Positions 12,493 to 21,703 of a stretch of 30,530 nucleotides of DNA are shown here, piece after piece. The notes beneath the pieces were generated by a model. The model saw only the letters and a list, made by a program, of their open reading frames with translations. It ran no database searches and was not told the origin of the DNA. The stretch comes from a virus. A program made the position numbers and the translations under genes. Location of the stretch: positions 1 to 30,530 of IMG/VR virus record IMGVR_UViG_3300031857_000939, one strand, 5' to 3'. Position 1 is the stretch's first letter. Every line of letters begins with the position of its first letter.

Positions 12493-13166
12493 TATGTCTT
12501 GCTCCAACGACTTAGCAGGGCGAACCACAGCCACAGGTAGAGGAGGAATAGGGTAGTCACTGCTAGGTACGCTAGTTTTAGCTGGAAGCTTCTTTCTTCC
12601 TCCTTGCGTTGCCATACCTCTTGCCTCTTAAGTGATTCCTCTTTCAACCTTGCTTGCGTCTGCTCCTCCTCAATCTTGTCCTTCATGCTATATACAGAAC
12701 TGTACAAAGCACCCATCTCACTAGGTGCGTTATATACGAGACACTCTCTTATTTGAACTGTCAAACGCTCCATTTCTTGAGCCGCCATCACTCTCTTGAG
12801 TGCCGCTTCCATGTGGTTCTGGTTAGGGTCGTAGACTGTTATGCTTTTCAACTCCTCAGATCGTATGTGTTCAGCTAACTGCTCCTGAAGTCGAAAAAAC
12901 TCTGTTAAGTTTTGGACAATCCCAATTTTGACTTGAGTTTCGTCCACAGAGACATAAGCAGATTTCTTAGACTTAGCAACAGGTTTTGCAATTTGAGGCT
13001 TTGGTTTAGCACCAAAGAACTTGAGAAGCTGAGTCCAGAAGCCGCCGATCTCTTTACCAACGGCCACAGCTTGGTCAACGGTGCTTTTAACCTCAACAAA
13101 ATGCTCTTTAGCTTGTTTATAGAGGTCAACACCTTGCTGAATCTGCTTGACCAGACCAGCCGCCAT
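12492..13166 (-). CDS. Membrane-anchored helical protein of unknown function
   Basis: 224 residues. The N-terminal part is amphipathic helix (VKQIQQGVDLYKQAKEHFVE), then a lysine/proline linker (PKPQIAKPVAKSKKS, about 56-70), a long helical region with charged coiled coil (KIEEEQTQARLKEESLKRQE), and a C-terminal membrane helix (about 200-218, AYLAVTTLFLLYLWLWFALL). It lies between the internal virion genes and the lysis genes. It could be a virion-injected membrane protein or a lysis accessory. The ATG has a weak ribosome site. Confidence 0.65.
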   Translation of the reverse strand: MAAGLVKQIQQGVDLYKQAKEHFVEVKSTVDQAVAVGKEIGGFWTQLLKFFGAKPKPQIAKPVAKSKKSAYVSVDETQVKIGIVQNLTEFFRLQEQLAEHIRSEELKSITVYDPNQNHMEAALKRVMAAQEMERLTVQIRECLVYNAPSEMGALYSSVYSMKDKIEEEQTQARLKEESLKRQEVWQRKEEERSFQLKLAYLAVTTLFLLYLWLWFALLSRWSKT

Positions 13167-13199
13167 GAGGCAAATAGTGATTGGGTCAATTTCAGTCTC

Positions 13200-14801
13200 C
13201 TACTCTTGGACTTGCGCTTTTGAGAGCAAATTGAACATGGTTGGGTAATCAATATCAGGGAACAAGCCTCCAACTTTCCCAACCTGTCTAGCACCTTTAC
13301 CAGCCAAGTAGGAAGCCTCACCAACCAATCTAGGAGATGATGCGGCTAAGTAGGCTCCACTAAGAGGTGCTGATGAGAACAAAGAACCAACACCTACAGC
13401 GGCTGGAACGGTTCCAACTGCTGTAATACCTCTAGGAGTCACCTTGCTTAAAGCCTGACCAGCCAATGCTGGTGTGATTTGTATACCGCCACCATATTTA
13501 GGTGATGTGGCCTCAAGTTGATTGACTAAATTAACTCGTTGACCATAGTTTGTGCTTGCGTTATCACGCAGTACAGTCTGCAATTTACGCAATCCAGCAT
13601 CAGCACTTGCCCTCTTGCCTTGAGACAATGATCTTTCAATCTCACGAACTTGCTCTGCTGTATCAGCATAAGCCTTCATTGTTTCTGCATAAGTAGGGGC
13701 TTGCTTTTGAATAGTTGACTTGATAGAGTTGTAAATATCTCCAACAATATCCCTTGATGATTTCTTTGTTATTGGTATGTCTGAAAGTACATCATCATAG
13801 ATTTTTTGCTTGAGAATATCTAAACCTTCAGGAGTATGGAATTCTGCTGGGTCACTATTTTTCCAATCATTAATGATTTTTTGTGCTTTTGCGATATACC
13901 CTGCGGCATCTTCACTACGAACCTTGCCTTTATAGAAAACCCTATCTGCCGCATTACCTAATGAAGCATCTATGTCGCCAAAATCCAAAACAGACTTATC
14001 GTTTTTAATGTCTACCATTCCAGAACGATAATTAGCCTGTTGCTCCTGAATCATTGCCTTGAGATTTGATTTGGTATCCTCAAGAACTTGAAGCTGGTCA
14101 ACAGTACCACGCAAATTGCCAGTAAATGCCTGACCTCTAGCGCCTCCTTCTTTGCCAGCCTTGAATGCTTCTTCAACAGCCATAGAGCCAGCACCAGTAG
14201 TCATTCCTAAAGTTGGGGCTACTTGTTTTGAAGTAAAAACCAGTGGTGCGGCGGCTATTCTCAATGGGTCTGTGACTTTAGCGGCTGTAGTTAAGACCTT
14301 AGATGCTGTACTTGCTTTTGGAAGAATACTAGCGCCACCAGTAAAAACCAATGATGCGTCAGACAACACGCCAGCAGGGTCTGTCGCTAATGCTTGTTTT
14401 GCACCCTCAACACTTCCATATCTGTTAGCCATAAAAGCACCAACTTGTTCGGCAGACTTCTCACCTTTAAGACGCATCTGTTTCGCCAAGTCAGACTCAA
14501 AGAAAGGCTCACCAAGAACTTTAGATGTTGCCCCAACAAACAAAGTTCCCAAGTCTCTAGCTGTTTGCAAAGGGTCTGTAACAGTCTTAAATACATCAGT
14601 CGCCATGTTGTACAAAGAACTTGGAAAGTTCACAACAGCACCAGTCAACACTTCAGTTGTTGTCAAAGGCTTTTGACTCTGTGCTGTTTGCACTTGGCTT
14701 GGTTGTCTTGATGGAGTTAAACCTTGCTCACGCTCGTAAGCATCAATTTGAGCATCTGTGTACCCTGCCGCTTTAGCGGCTTGACGATTGATGGTTGCCA
14801 T
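13200..14801 (-). CDS. Putative internal virion protein
   Basis: 533 residues. It starts MATINRQAAKAAGYTDAQID, then a linker, then alanine/valine-rich amphipathic segments (around 165-215) and helices; the C-terminal third is glycine/alanine/proline-rich with hydrophobic stretches (TAVGTVPAAVGVGSLFSSAP). No enzyme motif is seen. It is the third of three large helical proteins in a row after the tail genes, the place where podoviruses keep proteins that are packed in the capsid and ejected with the DNA. The start has GGAGTAAGATAAAA upstream. The family is not recognised. Confidence 0.65.
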   Translation of the reverse strand: MATINRQAAKAAGYTDAQIDAYEREQGLTPSRQPSQVQTAQSQKPLTTTEVLTGAVVNFPSSLYNMATDVFKTVTDPLQTARDLGTLFVGATSKVLGEPFFESDLAKQMRLKGEKSAEQVGAFMANRYGSVEGAKQALATDPAGVLSDASLVFTGGASILPKASTASKVLTTAAKVTDPLRIAAAPLVFTSKQVAPTLGMTTGAGSMAVEEAFKAGKEGGARGQAFTGNLRGTVDQLQVLEDTKSNLKAMIQEQQANYRSGMVDIKNDKSVLDFGDIDASLGNAADRVFYKGKVRSEDAAGYIAKAQKIINDWKNSDPAEFHTPEGLDILKQKIYDDVLSDIPITKKSSRDIVGDIYNSIKSTIQKQAPTYAETMKAYADTAEQVREIERSLSQGKRASADAGLRKLQTVLRDNASTNYGQRVNLVNQLEATSPKYGGGIQITPALAGQALSKVTPRGITAVGTVPAAVGVGSLFSSAPLSGAYLAASSPRLVGEASYLAGKGARQVGKVGGLFPDIDYPTMFNLLSKAQVQE

Positions 14802-14803
14802 TT

Positions 14804-16426
14804 TTATCTTACTCCGCCAGTTACGTTAGATGGATTGGTGTTTTGACCTTCAACCACAAAGTTAGACAAAGGGGGTTTAGGTTTTAAAGCATCTAGTTGC
14901 GCCTTACTAAAACCGCCAACACGCAAAACTTTTTCTAACTTGTCATAGGCTTTAGCGGCTTCCTCTGCTTGTCTCTGCAAGTTCTTTTTAGCTTGAGCAG
15001 AGTTCATTCCTTTGGTGACCATTGCTTTCTCAAACTCAGCCTTCTCTGGCGCAGTCAAAGCTGAACCAAACAAATCGTTTCTGACCTTGTTGACATTGTT
15101 TTGATAATTTTGCCACCATTGATATAGCGCAACACTTTCCTCATCACTTTGCTTGCCAGCCGCAAAAACTGCAATTTCGCCAGCAGCATTAGTTCCATAA
15201 CCAGCATATTCTGGTTTAAATGCGTCATAAAGATCAACAAGTTTGTCAACTCCTGTTGCTCTGTCTGCCAGTTTTGTTGAATCGCCAAAGCTAATTGGCT
15301 TGCCATCCTTGGCTTTTTCGGCCTCACTTCTTGCTTGTTCAATTTTGAGTTTAGCCAGTTCAACATTCAACTCTCTGAGAGTATTGTTTGTATATCTTGA
15401 CTGATCTCTAGCACTCTTATCCGACTCATATCTTTGAGCATCGCTATTCAACTTTGTCAACTTTTCCAGCAATCCATTTTGGTCTTCAAAGTCAAGATTC
15501 GCAAAGTTTTTGGCAAGTTGGTTAGCGTAGGGCAATATCGTTGGATGAATTGCTTTGCTAGTAATCAATGTTTGAATTGCATTGTCAGATGTAACATTTT
15601 GAACTGGCTGACCCTCTGGAGTAATGAGTTTCCAAGTTCCATTTGGTTGACGTTCAAGGAGTTTTTCACCCTTCTTGAGTTCCTTAGTCTCTGGCGCAAG
15701 TTTCTTCAGAACCTCACGACCCTCAACAGTTGTAGAAAGTCTTGCTTCAACATCTTTGTCACGAGTCCCATCAGGTTTAAACAGAGTCCTAGCAAGTTGT
15801 TGAACTTGCAAAGATTCAACGCCCTGAACACTCTCAAGCCGTTGTTTGACAATATTTGCACCAGCTTGACCATATTGAGACACAAGCAAATTAGCGACAT
15901 CTTCATTGAATGTCTTAGTTGTTGCGTCAAACAATGGTTTTGTTGGCTCACCAGTGTCAGGGTTGATGCCGTTAGCAATGCTTAATGCTCTGGCTTCCAT
16001 GCCACGCTGTTGCATACCTTGACCACGGTCAACCAAGAACTTCTCACGCTCAAAGCCACGAATCTCTTGTTGTTGCGCCTGTTCTCTAACCTTCATCATC
16101 TCATTACGCAACAAGAAAGCGGCTTCTGTATCACCAACTTGCAATGCGGCTTGAATACCTCTTGCATAAGATTCAGGATTGGCAGGGTCAATCATGCCAA
16201 GGATTTGCTGACGTTGAGTAATCTTCTGCAATTGTGGGTCAACACCACCCAAAGCACCGCCAATACCACCACCCAACTGGTAGCCAGCCTGACGCATACC
16301 GATAGCGGCTTGTTGGAATGGGTCTAACTGAACTTCATTAGCCGCACGTTGGCGAAACTGAGCCAACTGGTTTGCTTGATATTGTTCAGGAGATTGAAAC
16401 AATCCTAAGATTTCTGATGTTGCCAT
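14804..16426 (-). CDS. Putative internal virion protein, long helical
   Basis: 540 residues, rich in Q, A, K and E. The N-terminus (ILGLFQSPEQYQANQLAQF) and a glycine-rich patch (GGGIGGALGG, about 52-61) lead into long predicted helices and a coiled-coil-like C-terminal third (LNVELAKLKIEQARSEAEKA). Such large helical proteins in podoviruses usually form the ejection machinery. The gene follows its upstream neighbour by ten bases, with AGGGGTAAGAC before the ATG. Assigned from composition and position. Confidence 0.65.
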   Translation of the reverse strand: MATSEILGLFQSPEQYQANQLAQFRQRAANEVQLDPFQQAAIGMRQAGYQLGGGIGGALGGVDPQLQKITQRQQILGMIDPANPESYARGIQAALQVGDTEAAFLLRNEMMKVREQAQQQEIRGFEREKFLVDRGQGMQQRGMEARALSIANGINPDTGEPTKPLFDATTKTFNEDVANLLVSQYGQAGANIVKQRLESVQGVESLQVQQLARTLFKPDGTRDKDVEARLSTTVEGREVLKKLAPETKELKKGEKLLERQPNGTWKLITPEGQPVQNVTSDNAIQTLITSKAIHPTILPYANQLAKNFANLDFEDQNGLLEKLTKLNSDAQRYESDKSARDQSRYTNNTLRELNVELAKLKIEQARSEAEKAKDGKPISFGDSTKLADRATGVDKLVDLYDAFKPEYAGYGTNAAGEIAVFAAGKQSDEESVALYQWWQNYQNNVNKVRNDLFGSALTAPEKAEFEKAMVTKGMNSAQAKKNLQRQAEEAAKAYDKLEKVLRVGGFSKAQLDALKPKPPLSNFVVEGQNTNPSNVTGGVR

Positions 16427-16436
16427 GTCTTACCCC

Positions 16437-17909
16437 TTATGTTCCAAAAATTCTTATGATGTCTTCTGCTGTGTATGTTTTTTGTTGTGGCTGAACACCA
16501 AACGCATTATTCAAGGCGCTACTAACCATTGGATTCTGAGCAAAACCAGACAACAAGTTACCAGATGCAGAGTAGGCATTTGCTGGAGCCATAGTAGCGG
16601 CGGCATTTGTAATACCTTCACTTAAGAATTGGCCTCCAGCCGCTGTACCCGCAGTTGTTCTTTCGCCAATTGATGTGCCAAGAGTCAATGGTACTTGTGC
16701 CAAATTCTCAAGTTTTGCCGATGTATCCATAGCGGTAGCAAATGGTTGATAAGCCGCTGTTTGACCAGTGTAGTAACGACCTTGCAAGTTAGCACCAGTA
16801 TCAAACAAACCAGCACCAAACTGAAGACGCTGTTGAGCCGCTTGGTCTGCTTCAGCCGCCAACACCAAATCTTGTTGAGCCAAAGAGTTGTAGTAAGCCG
16901 CAAGTTCAGGACTTGTAGCCATCAAATTACCGCCTTGAGCAGTAGCCGCACCACCACGACCTTGTTGGAACAGTCTGTTTTGCAACTCAGCTAATTGATT
17001 TTGTCGGCTAGGACTAATCAATGCTTGTTGTTTAGAGATGTAGTCAGCAGCAGCTTGGTCAGGAGACTTAGCCAAATACTGATTACCCAAACTAAACAGA
17101 CTCTGTGCCGCACCAGTCAAAGGCTGATAAGCGGCTCTTGCACCCTCAATGTCAGTCATGCCTTGACCAGCCAATGTAGACAAACGGTCTTGGTAACCCC
17201 GAATCTCAGGACTTGCCGCATAACCAGCACCAATGACATTGCCTTCAGCATCAGTTGTAAAGGCTGATTGACCAAAACGAGTAGTTACGCCAACAGGACG
17301 GAACTTAGCTGCATCAGCGGCAATACGAGCAGCTTCAATCTGAGCATCAGCAGAAGTTTGTGCAGCTTGTCTAGCTTGCTCTGCCTGTTTATTAGCACCA
17401 TAACCACTAAGCAATGCCTGAACACCAGCAGAACCAAGACTTGAAACAGTGTTTGGTGACAATCCAGTAAAGCTAGCTACTTTGTCAACCACACCACCTA
17501 ACAAGCCTTGTGATGCAACTTGATTTCCTAATTCTGCGGCTTGTGATGCGCTAAATGCAACTGGAGCAGTGCCACCAGCAGAAGTACCTGCAGGGATAAT
17601 TCCTGCATCAGCACCACCACTGAACAATCCGCTGTCAAATGCAGTTGGAGATACAGCAGCAACCGTACCGCCAGTTATGCCACCAATTGCCGCATTCTTT
17701 AAGATGTCTGCGGGTTTATCTCCAGCAACAGCACTTGCCGCACCACTTAGAGCAGCCGCACCAGCAGCCGCAGTTACTACAGCACTAGCGCCAGCAGGAA
17801 CAATTGCAGAACCAATCATCGGAATGAGTGGCGGGTAAAGAATAGCCGCAACTGTCGCTATGGGCTTAATGTTCTTCTTTACCCATTTACCAAGTTTCTT
17901 TAATCCCAT
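16437..17909 (-). CDS. Putative internal virion or ejection protein, hydrophobic N-terminus
   Basis: 490 residues. It begins with a basic helix (MGLKKLGKWVKKNIKPI), then a long A/G/V-rich hydrophobic region (about 18-80) that could insert in a membrane, then a glutamine/alanine-rich helical body (NKQAEQARQAAQTSADAQIEA). A basic amphipathic start followed by membrane-active segments is what an ejected channel-forming protein might have. The end (YTAEDIIRIFG) is typical of a folded tip. GGAGTTTGAT precedes the ATG. No family identified. Confidence 0.65.
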   Translation of the reverse strand: MGLKKLGKWVKKNIKPIATVAAILYPPLIPMIGSAIVPAGASAVVTAAAGAAALSGAASAVAGDKPADILKNAAIGGITGGTVAAVSPTAFDSGLFSGGADAGIIPAGTSAGGTAPVAFSASQAAELGNQVASQGLLGGVVDKVASFTGLSPNTVSSLGSAGVQALLSGYGANKQAEQARQAAQTSADAQIEAARIAADAAKFRPVGVTTRFGQSAFTTDAEGNVIGAGYAASPEIRGYQDRLSTLAGQGMTDIEGARAAYQPLTGAAQSLFSLGNQYLAKSPDQAAADYISKQQALISPSRQNQLAELQNRLFQQGRGGAATAQGGNLMATSPELAAYYNSLAQQDLVLAAEADQAAQQRLQFGAGLFDTGANLQGRYYTGQTAAYQPFATAMDTSAKLENLAQVPLTLGTSIGERTTAGTAAGGQFLSEGITNAAATMAPANAYSASGNLLSGFAQNPMVSSALNNAFGVQPQQKTYTAEDIIRIFGT

Positions 17910-17910
17910 A

Positions 17911-18192
17911 TCAAACTCCTAACTCGCCAGAGGTCATCATTTCTTTGACAATTTCTCGTGTGGTAATAAACAACCCAATAAGTTGATAGTCAATCTCACC
18001 AGATAAATCTGCTTCTTCAGCCAAATCGTTATCAATAACAGCTTGCAAGAACTGAGGATACAAAGACTTGTCTTTTAAGACTGCTTCAGCCATGTCGCCA
18101 AGTTGCATCAACATATTAGGGTCAAGACCCTCCTGTTTGATTGACTCAATCAGGTCACGTTTTGTTTGTTCAGCTTCTGGTGTTGTTGCCAT
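17911..18192 (-). CDS. Small helical protein of the virion block
   Basis: 93 residues, acidic and helical (TPEAEQTKRDLIESIKQEGL). No motif is recognised. AAGGAGAAGAACA precedes the ATG at 18192. It sits between a short fibre-like protein and the internal virion proteins and might be an assembly chaperone or a minor virion protein, but nothing in the sequence decides this. Confidence 0.65.
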   Translation of the reverse strand: MATTPEAEQTKRDLIESIKQEGLDPNMLMQLGDMAEAVLKDKSLYPQFLQAVIDNDLAEEADLSGEIDYQLIGLFITTREIVKEMMTSGELGV

Positions 18193-18203
18193 TGTTCTTC
18201 TCC

Positions 18204-18479
18204 TTAAATAGTGCCGTTGGCAATCACGTTGCCCAACACAGTCAAATTACCACTAGCATCAATCTTTGCAACAGCAGTAGATGAGTTGTAGATGTACAAG
18301 ACGTTAGATGTCTCTACAAACGAGAAGTTCGTAAAAGTACCATCAGCCTTGGTTGCAATGGCAGTCTGAATGTTTGTAAATTCAGTGTCAATCTCAGAAC
18401 CCTTGACAACCTTGCCAGCATTGCCAGAGGCCAAAGCATCTTTAGCGGCGAAATTCGTGGTTTTTGTGTAATTTGACAT
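18204..18479 (-). CDS. Short fibre-like structural protein
   Basis: 91 residues. The N-terminal half (NYTKTTNFAAKDALASGNAG, then KGSEIDTEFTNIQTAIATK) is a pattern I recognise from the start of tail-fibre or tail-associated proteins of aquatic podoviruses. The second half has short beta repeats (VLYIYNSSTAVAKIDASGNL) and ends GNVIANGTI, close to the end of the big collagen-like fibre (NIVANGTP). It probably forms or joins a trimeric fibre. The ribosome site AAGGAAAGAAT is good. Confidence 0.7.
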   Translation of the reverse strand: MSNYTKTTNFAAKDALASGNAGKVVKGSEIDTEFTNIQTAIATKADGTFTNFSFVETSNVLYIYNSSTAVAKIDASGNLTVLGNVIANGTI

Positions 18480-18488
18480 ATTCTTTCC

Positions 18489-20048
18489 TTAAACCGTTTT
18501 GCCATCTTTGGCTTGAATCTCAATCTTTTGAATGCTGATTGGCGAACCATTGATCTGCACTTCATATCCAGTCTGCACAACATTACCAAACCCTGATGCT
18601 GGTGCAGTCAATGTACTCAACTGAATGCCAGCAGAATAGTAAGCAACAGGAACACCATTAGCACCATATTCTGCCGTTCCATACTCAGCAACAGTAGTAA
18701 CAGGAATGTCCAATGTTGCCGAATAGTACTGACCAGAGAAGTCGTAGCCCCACTTGATAATGAAGCCTTGATTAGAGCCACCAATGACAACTACTGAAAT
18801 ACGTTTGAGAACAGAAGTAACTTCTGTCTCATTCAGATTTGCATAGTTGGTGAAGTACTGCATACGATAGGTAGTCGCATGGTCAAGATAAGTACCATAC
18901 TTGCCAACATAACCATTCTTACCAATCAGTAAGTCACCATTGCGTTTAGAGTACAGAGAAGTAGGCTCAATGGAGTCCCAAGTCGTTACCCTTGCAGAAC
19001 CATCTTGTAACTGTGCCTTTGTATCAAATACATACGTTACCTTGGTAACAGGCAAGTTCAACAAGTAGAAACCGTTAGATTCTGAGTAAACAGCCTTGAT
19101 GTTTGCCAAGACTTCAGAACTCACATTGGTCATCAAGTCATTACGCACATTCTTAGACAAGTCTCGCAAAGGTGCAGACTTCTCTTGAATAGTACGCAAC
19201 AGACTACGCACACCACTGTTTGACAAGAAGATGATGTCAGTGCCAGTCGTAGCAATAGAGTCTCTAGACAAGCAACCAATCTCTGCAATGGTGTCAGCCA
19301 AAGCCATAGTCGAAGGCGTTGTAGCACCTTCATAAACCAAGATTTGACGCTTGCCAAACACAAAGAAGTAATTGTTGTGAGCAGCCAAGCCCATGATCTG
19401 ATCTGCACCGTTAGGCCAAACTCTAGACACATCTAACGTGCCTGAAGTGCCACCAGTCCACACATGACCAGCCAACAAGTCAGAGAATGTGATTGTTACG
19501 TTGTCTGTGGATGTCTCAGCAACCCACAAACGACCAAAGGCAGAAACAACAATGTTGCCAAGTGGAACAGTACCAGCATATCCAGTCTTCTCTGACACTC
19601 TGCGGTATGTAGATGTACTTACAGCGGGGTCATAAATCAAAGGAGTATGACCAAGCTGGAAGAAGTAAGTGATGCCATTCAATGATGCACACTGCCAGTT
19701 ACTAGCTGTGATGGTAGGAGCAGTACCCCCTCCCCCATAGGTCAACTCGACAACAGCATTGGTTCCATCCAACTTGAATAGCTTGTTGTTGCCAGCAAAT
19801 AGGGTGGTCAAAGTACCGTCAACTTGGACTAATTCATGGATAACACCAATGTTGTTTGCACCAAGATTGCCTGAAGATGAGTTAACCCTTGACCAACCCT
19901 TGCGTGAGCCAACACGACCATATTGGTCAATAACGCAATTAGTGGCAATAGACGCAAAACCAGACACCAAATCTAAAGGCGAGTCTTGGGTATTCAGCCC
20001 GAAAAAGCCGGGGGCTGAGATGCCATAGATCATCAATGGCTTGCTCAT
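18489..20048 (-). CDS. Tail stabilisation or nozzle protein (P22 gp10 / T7 gp12 type)
   Basis: 519 residues, almost entirely predicted beta strand. The start (GISAPGFFGLNTQDSPLDL, then ATNCVIDQYGRVGSRKGW) matches the opening of podovirus tail proteins that close the neck and hold the packaged DNA. The repeated WVAETST, FVFGKRQI and IFLSNSGVRSL segments suggest a beta-propeller. The gene starts with an ATGA overlap to the adaptor gene, which agrees with a tail-tube role. P22 gp10-like is my preferred label; T7 gp12-like is the alternative. Confidence 0.75.
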   Translation of the reverse strand: MSKPLMIYGISAPGFFGLNTQDSPLDLVSGFASIATNCVIDQYGRVGSRKGWSRVNSSSGNLGANNIGVIHELVQVDGTLTTLFAGNNKLFKLDGTNAVVELTYGGGGTAPTITASNWQCASLNGITYFFQLGHTPLIYDPAVSTSTYRRVSEKTGYAGTVPLGNIVVSAFGRLWVAETSTDNVTITFSDLLAGHVWTGGTSGTLDVSRVWPNGADQIMGLAAHNNYFFVFGKRQILVYEGATTPSTMALADTIAEIGCLSRDSIATTGTDIIFLSNSGVRSLLRTIQEKSAPLRDLSKNVRNDLMTNVSSEVLANIKAVYSESNGFYLLNLPVTKVTYVFDTKAQLQDGSARVTTWDSIEPTSLYSKRNGDLLIGKNGYVGKYGTYLDHATTYRMQYFTNYANLNETEVTSVLKRISVVVIGGSNQGFIIKWGYDFSGQYYSATLDIPVTTVAEYGTAEYGANGVPVAYYSAGIQLSTLTAPASGFGNVVQTGYEVQINGSPISIQKIEIQAKDGKTV

Positions 20049-20692
20049 ATAGCCACAAACTCCTGATTTTCAGGGTAACGAGTGCCTTCCAAAGCAATGT
20101 AATCAGACAACATAGACTTGTACAACAAGAATGCTTCAGAGGAAGTCAAACCACCGTCTTCGCCACGTTCAACCAAAGCACGAGAATAAGCATTCTGGAC
20201 AACCAAAACATCAGGAACAAGCACTACAGTCTGGTCTAAAGTCAATGTGGCCTGTGGCACTGACAAGCTAAATGGGATGGTATACACGCCATCAGGACGA
20301 GGGTAAATATTTACCTTGGTGTCGTAGCTTCCATTAACGCCATCAAAGGCATATTCTGAAGGAATGCCACTGACAGGCGTAGAGAAATTCTGTTTGCGGT
20401 TCATTGACGCAAAGTCAATGTTCTTCATGCCAATATTGCTAGTTGTGTTCAGAACATCAATAACTTGAAACTTCTGACCAGAACCAGTCAAGGCATAGGA
20501 GTAAGTACCAGCCGATGTGGTGATGGTAATTGTTGTACCCAAGATATTCCACGAAAAAGCATCTTCAATCTGACGCTTTGCATCATTGACAAACTTGCCA
20601 ATCAAAGTGGAATAGCTTGTTGCAGTAACGGTTGCTACAGTTGGTTCACGCAACCGAATTAAGACATCGTTTACAAGTTCTAGGTATGTCAT
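20045..20692 (-). CDS. Head-tail adaptor protein (P22 gp4 / T7 gp11 type)
   Basis: 215 residues. The N-terminus (MTYLELVNDVLIRLREPTV) and the following segment (IGKFVNDAKRQIEDAFSW) are typical of the adaptor that sits under the portal ring in short-tailed phages. A beta-rich middle and a C-terminal helical end follow. The gene is directly upstream of the stabilisation-protein gene (four-base overlap), and its start overlaps the previous stop, consistent with ordered assembly of the tail. Confidence 0.8.
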   Translation of the reverse strand: MTYLELVNDVLIRLREPTVATVTATSYSTLIGKFVNDAKRQIEDAFSWNILGTTITITTSAGTYSYALTGSGQKFQVIDVLNTTSNIGMKNIDFASMNRKQNFSTPVSGIPSEYAFDGVNGSYDTKVNIYPRPDGVYTIPFSLSVPQATLTLDQTVVLVPDVLVVQNAYSRALVERGEDGGLTSSEAFLLYKSMLSDYIALEGTRYPENQEFVAI

Positions 20693-21000
20693 CTGCTTTT
20701 AGCCTTTGCTTTGTTCCTTGCGGATATAGCTTGAGCTTTTGCCTTTGCGTCAGCTTTGGAGTTAGCACCCCAAGCCTTTAGCGAAAGAAGCAGTCTTGTT
20801 GGTTCACCTTTCTTGTCGTATTCAGGGCCATCATTGCCACTCATACGAGCCAAGAAACTTGCTCTGCGGGGGTTATCCCCTGATTTCACTGGTGCTTTCA
20901 GGTTGCCACCAGTTTCCGCATTATAAGAGGCTCTCCCCTTGGCATTCAAGCCGCCACGAGGATTTTGACCAGCTTTTGTTTGCCAAGTGGGAGATTTCAT
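20689..21000 (-). CDS. Small basic protein (DUF6321-like)
   Basis: 103 residues, lysine/arginine-rich. The segments GGLNAKGRASYNAETGGNLK, KSGDNPRRASFLARM and GEPTRLLLSLKAWG fit a small family (I believe DUF6321) common in aquatic phage contigs; the function is unknown. The end is a lysine/alanine repeat (KADAKAKAQAISARNKAKAK). The ATG lacks a good ribosome site but lies just after the previous stop, so it is probably translated by re-initiation. Confidence 0.75.
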   Translation of the reverse strand: MKSPTWQTKAGQNPRGGLNAKGRASYNAETGGNLKAPVKSGDNPRRASFLARMSGNDGPEYDKKGEPTRLLLSLKAWGANSKADAKAKAQAISARNKAKAKSR

Positions 21001-21002
21001 AA

Positions 21003-21353
21003 TTAACGGCGTTTTAGGAATTTACTTGACAATCCACCAACCAATCTGCCGACAGGTTTATTGGCTTGTGATGCGACCGCTTTTTGCAATGCTGGTTTTT
21101 TTGCAACAGCAGTTTTGACATTAGCAGCCATTGACTTTACTGAAGACCGAAGGTTGCTCAGAGGTGCTTTTCTAGGAGATTGTGCAACAGCACCGCCTAA
21201 AGCTGGTTGAATTTGCTTAGAAGCGGCAACAGCACCACCAAGCGCAGGAGCCATCTTTTTTGGAGCAGCAGCCACAGCACCCCCCATAGCAGGAGCCATT
21301 TTCTTACTTGAGGCAATTGCGCCACCACGAACCAATTTTTTCAACATTTTCAT
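21003..21353 (-). CDS. Histone-like basic protein with internal repeats
   Basis: 116 residues, built of lysine, alanine, glycine and proline. Three near-copies of a 14-15 residue unit start at residues 17, 32 and 46 (KKMAPAMGGAVAA, KKMAPALGGAVAA, KQIQPALGGAVAQ). The C-terminal half is also basic (SSVKSMAANVKTAVAKK). The composition resembles histone H1 tails or bacterial HU/AlgP tails, so it could bind DNA, perhaps within the capsid. GGAGATAGAT precedes the ATG at 21353. The function is inferred from composition only. Confidence 0.65.
   Translation of the reverse strand: MKMLKKLVRGGAIASSKKMAPAMGGAVAAAPKKMAPALGGAVAASKQIQPALGGAVAQSPRKAPLSNLRSSVKSMAANVKTAVAKKPALQKAVASQANKPVGRLVGGLSSKFLKRR
21177..21305 (-). 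repeat. Three protein-level repeats in the histone-like gene
   Basis: The three coding units for (K)KMAPAxGGAVAA lie here in tandem. They differ enough in the third copy to show that the duplication is not recent. Confidence 0.65.
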
Positions 21354-21381
21354 ATCTATCTCCAGTTAAACTTACACAAAC

Positions 21382-21540
21382 TTACTTCACCTTTTTTGGC
21401 TTCTTTGCAGTCTTAGCCGCTTGTTTGAAGTCAGCGGCTGTAGGTGCGGCTTTAGAACCTACCTTGTTCATCTTTTCACCAGAACCAGCTTTGATTCTGG
21501 CTCTTTTAGCTTGAATGTTGCTATAAAGTCCTTGTTTCAT
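21382..21540 (-). CDS. Very small basic protein (MKQGLYSNI type)
   Basis: 52 residues starting MKQGLYSNIQAKRARIKAGS, followed by EKMNKVGSKAAPTAADFKQA and a lysine-rich end. I recognise this pattern (LYxNIxAKRxRIKxGSGE...APTAxxFKxAAKTAK) from many phage contigs; the function is unknown. The ATG overlaps the stop of the next upstream gene (ATGA). It belongs to the run of small basic proteins here. Confidence 0.75.
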   Translation of the reverse strand: MKQGLYSNIQAKRARIKAGSGEKMNKVGSKAAPTAADFKQAAKTAKKPKKVK

Positions 21541-21692
21541 TTCTTTTTAGCCTTTCCTGCAACTGATAACGCAATTGCAATTGCTTGGTCTTTGGACTTG
21601 ACAACCTTGCCATTCTTGCCAGAGTGCAAAGTGCCTTCCTTGTACTCCCCCATGACCTTCTTGACCTTTTTCTGAGATTTAGTCATCTTCAT
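21537..21692 (-). CDS. Very small basic protein (DUF6496-like)
   Basis: 51 residues from the ATG at 21692 (AAGGATAAACCCT upstream); a longer frame to 21752 would overlap the gene before it. The pattern KKVKKVMGEYKEGTLHSGKN then SKDQAIAIALSVAGKAKK is that of the DUF6496 family, short lysine-rich proteins found in phages and bacteria, of unknown function. Overlaps the next gene by four bases. Confidence 0.75.
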   Translation of the reverse strand: MKMTKSQKKVKKVMGEYKEGTLHSGKNGKVVKSKDQAIAIALSVAGKAKKK

Positions 21693-21703
21693 AGGGTTTA
21701 TCC

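Noticed and set aside
12492-12615. Longer start (12615) for the small membrane-protein gene at 12325
   Set aside because: It would lie inside the upstream gene for 124 bases, while the ATG at 12492 has a better-spaced ribosome site and a TAATG overlap.
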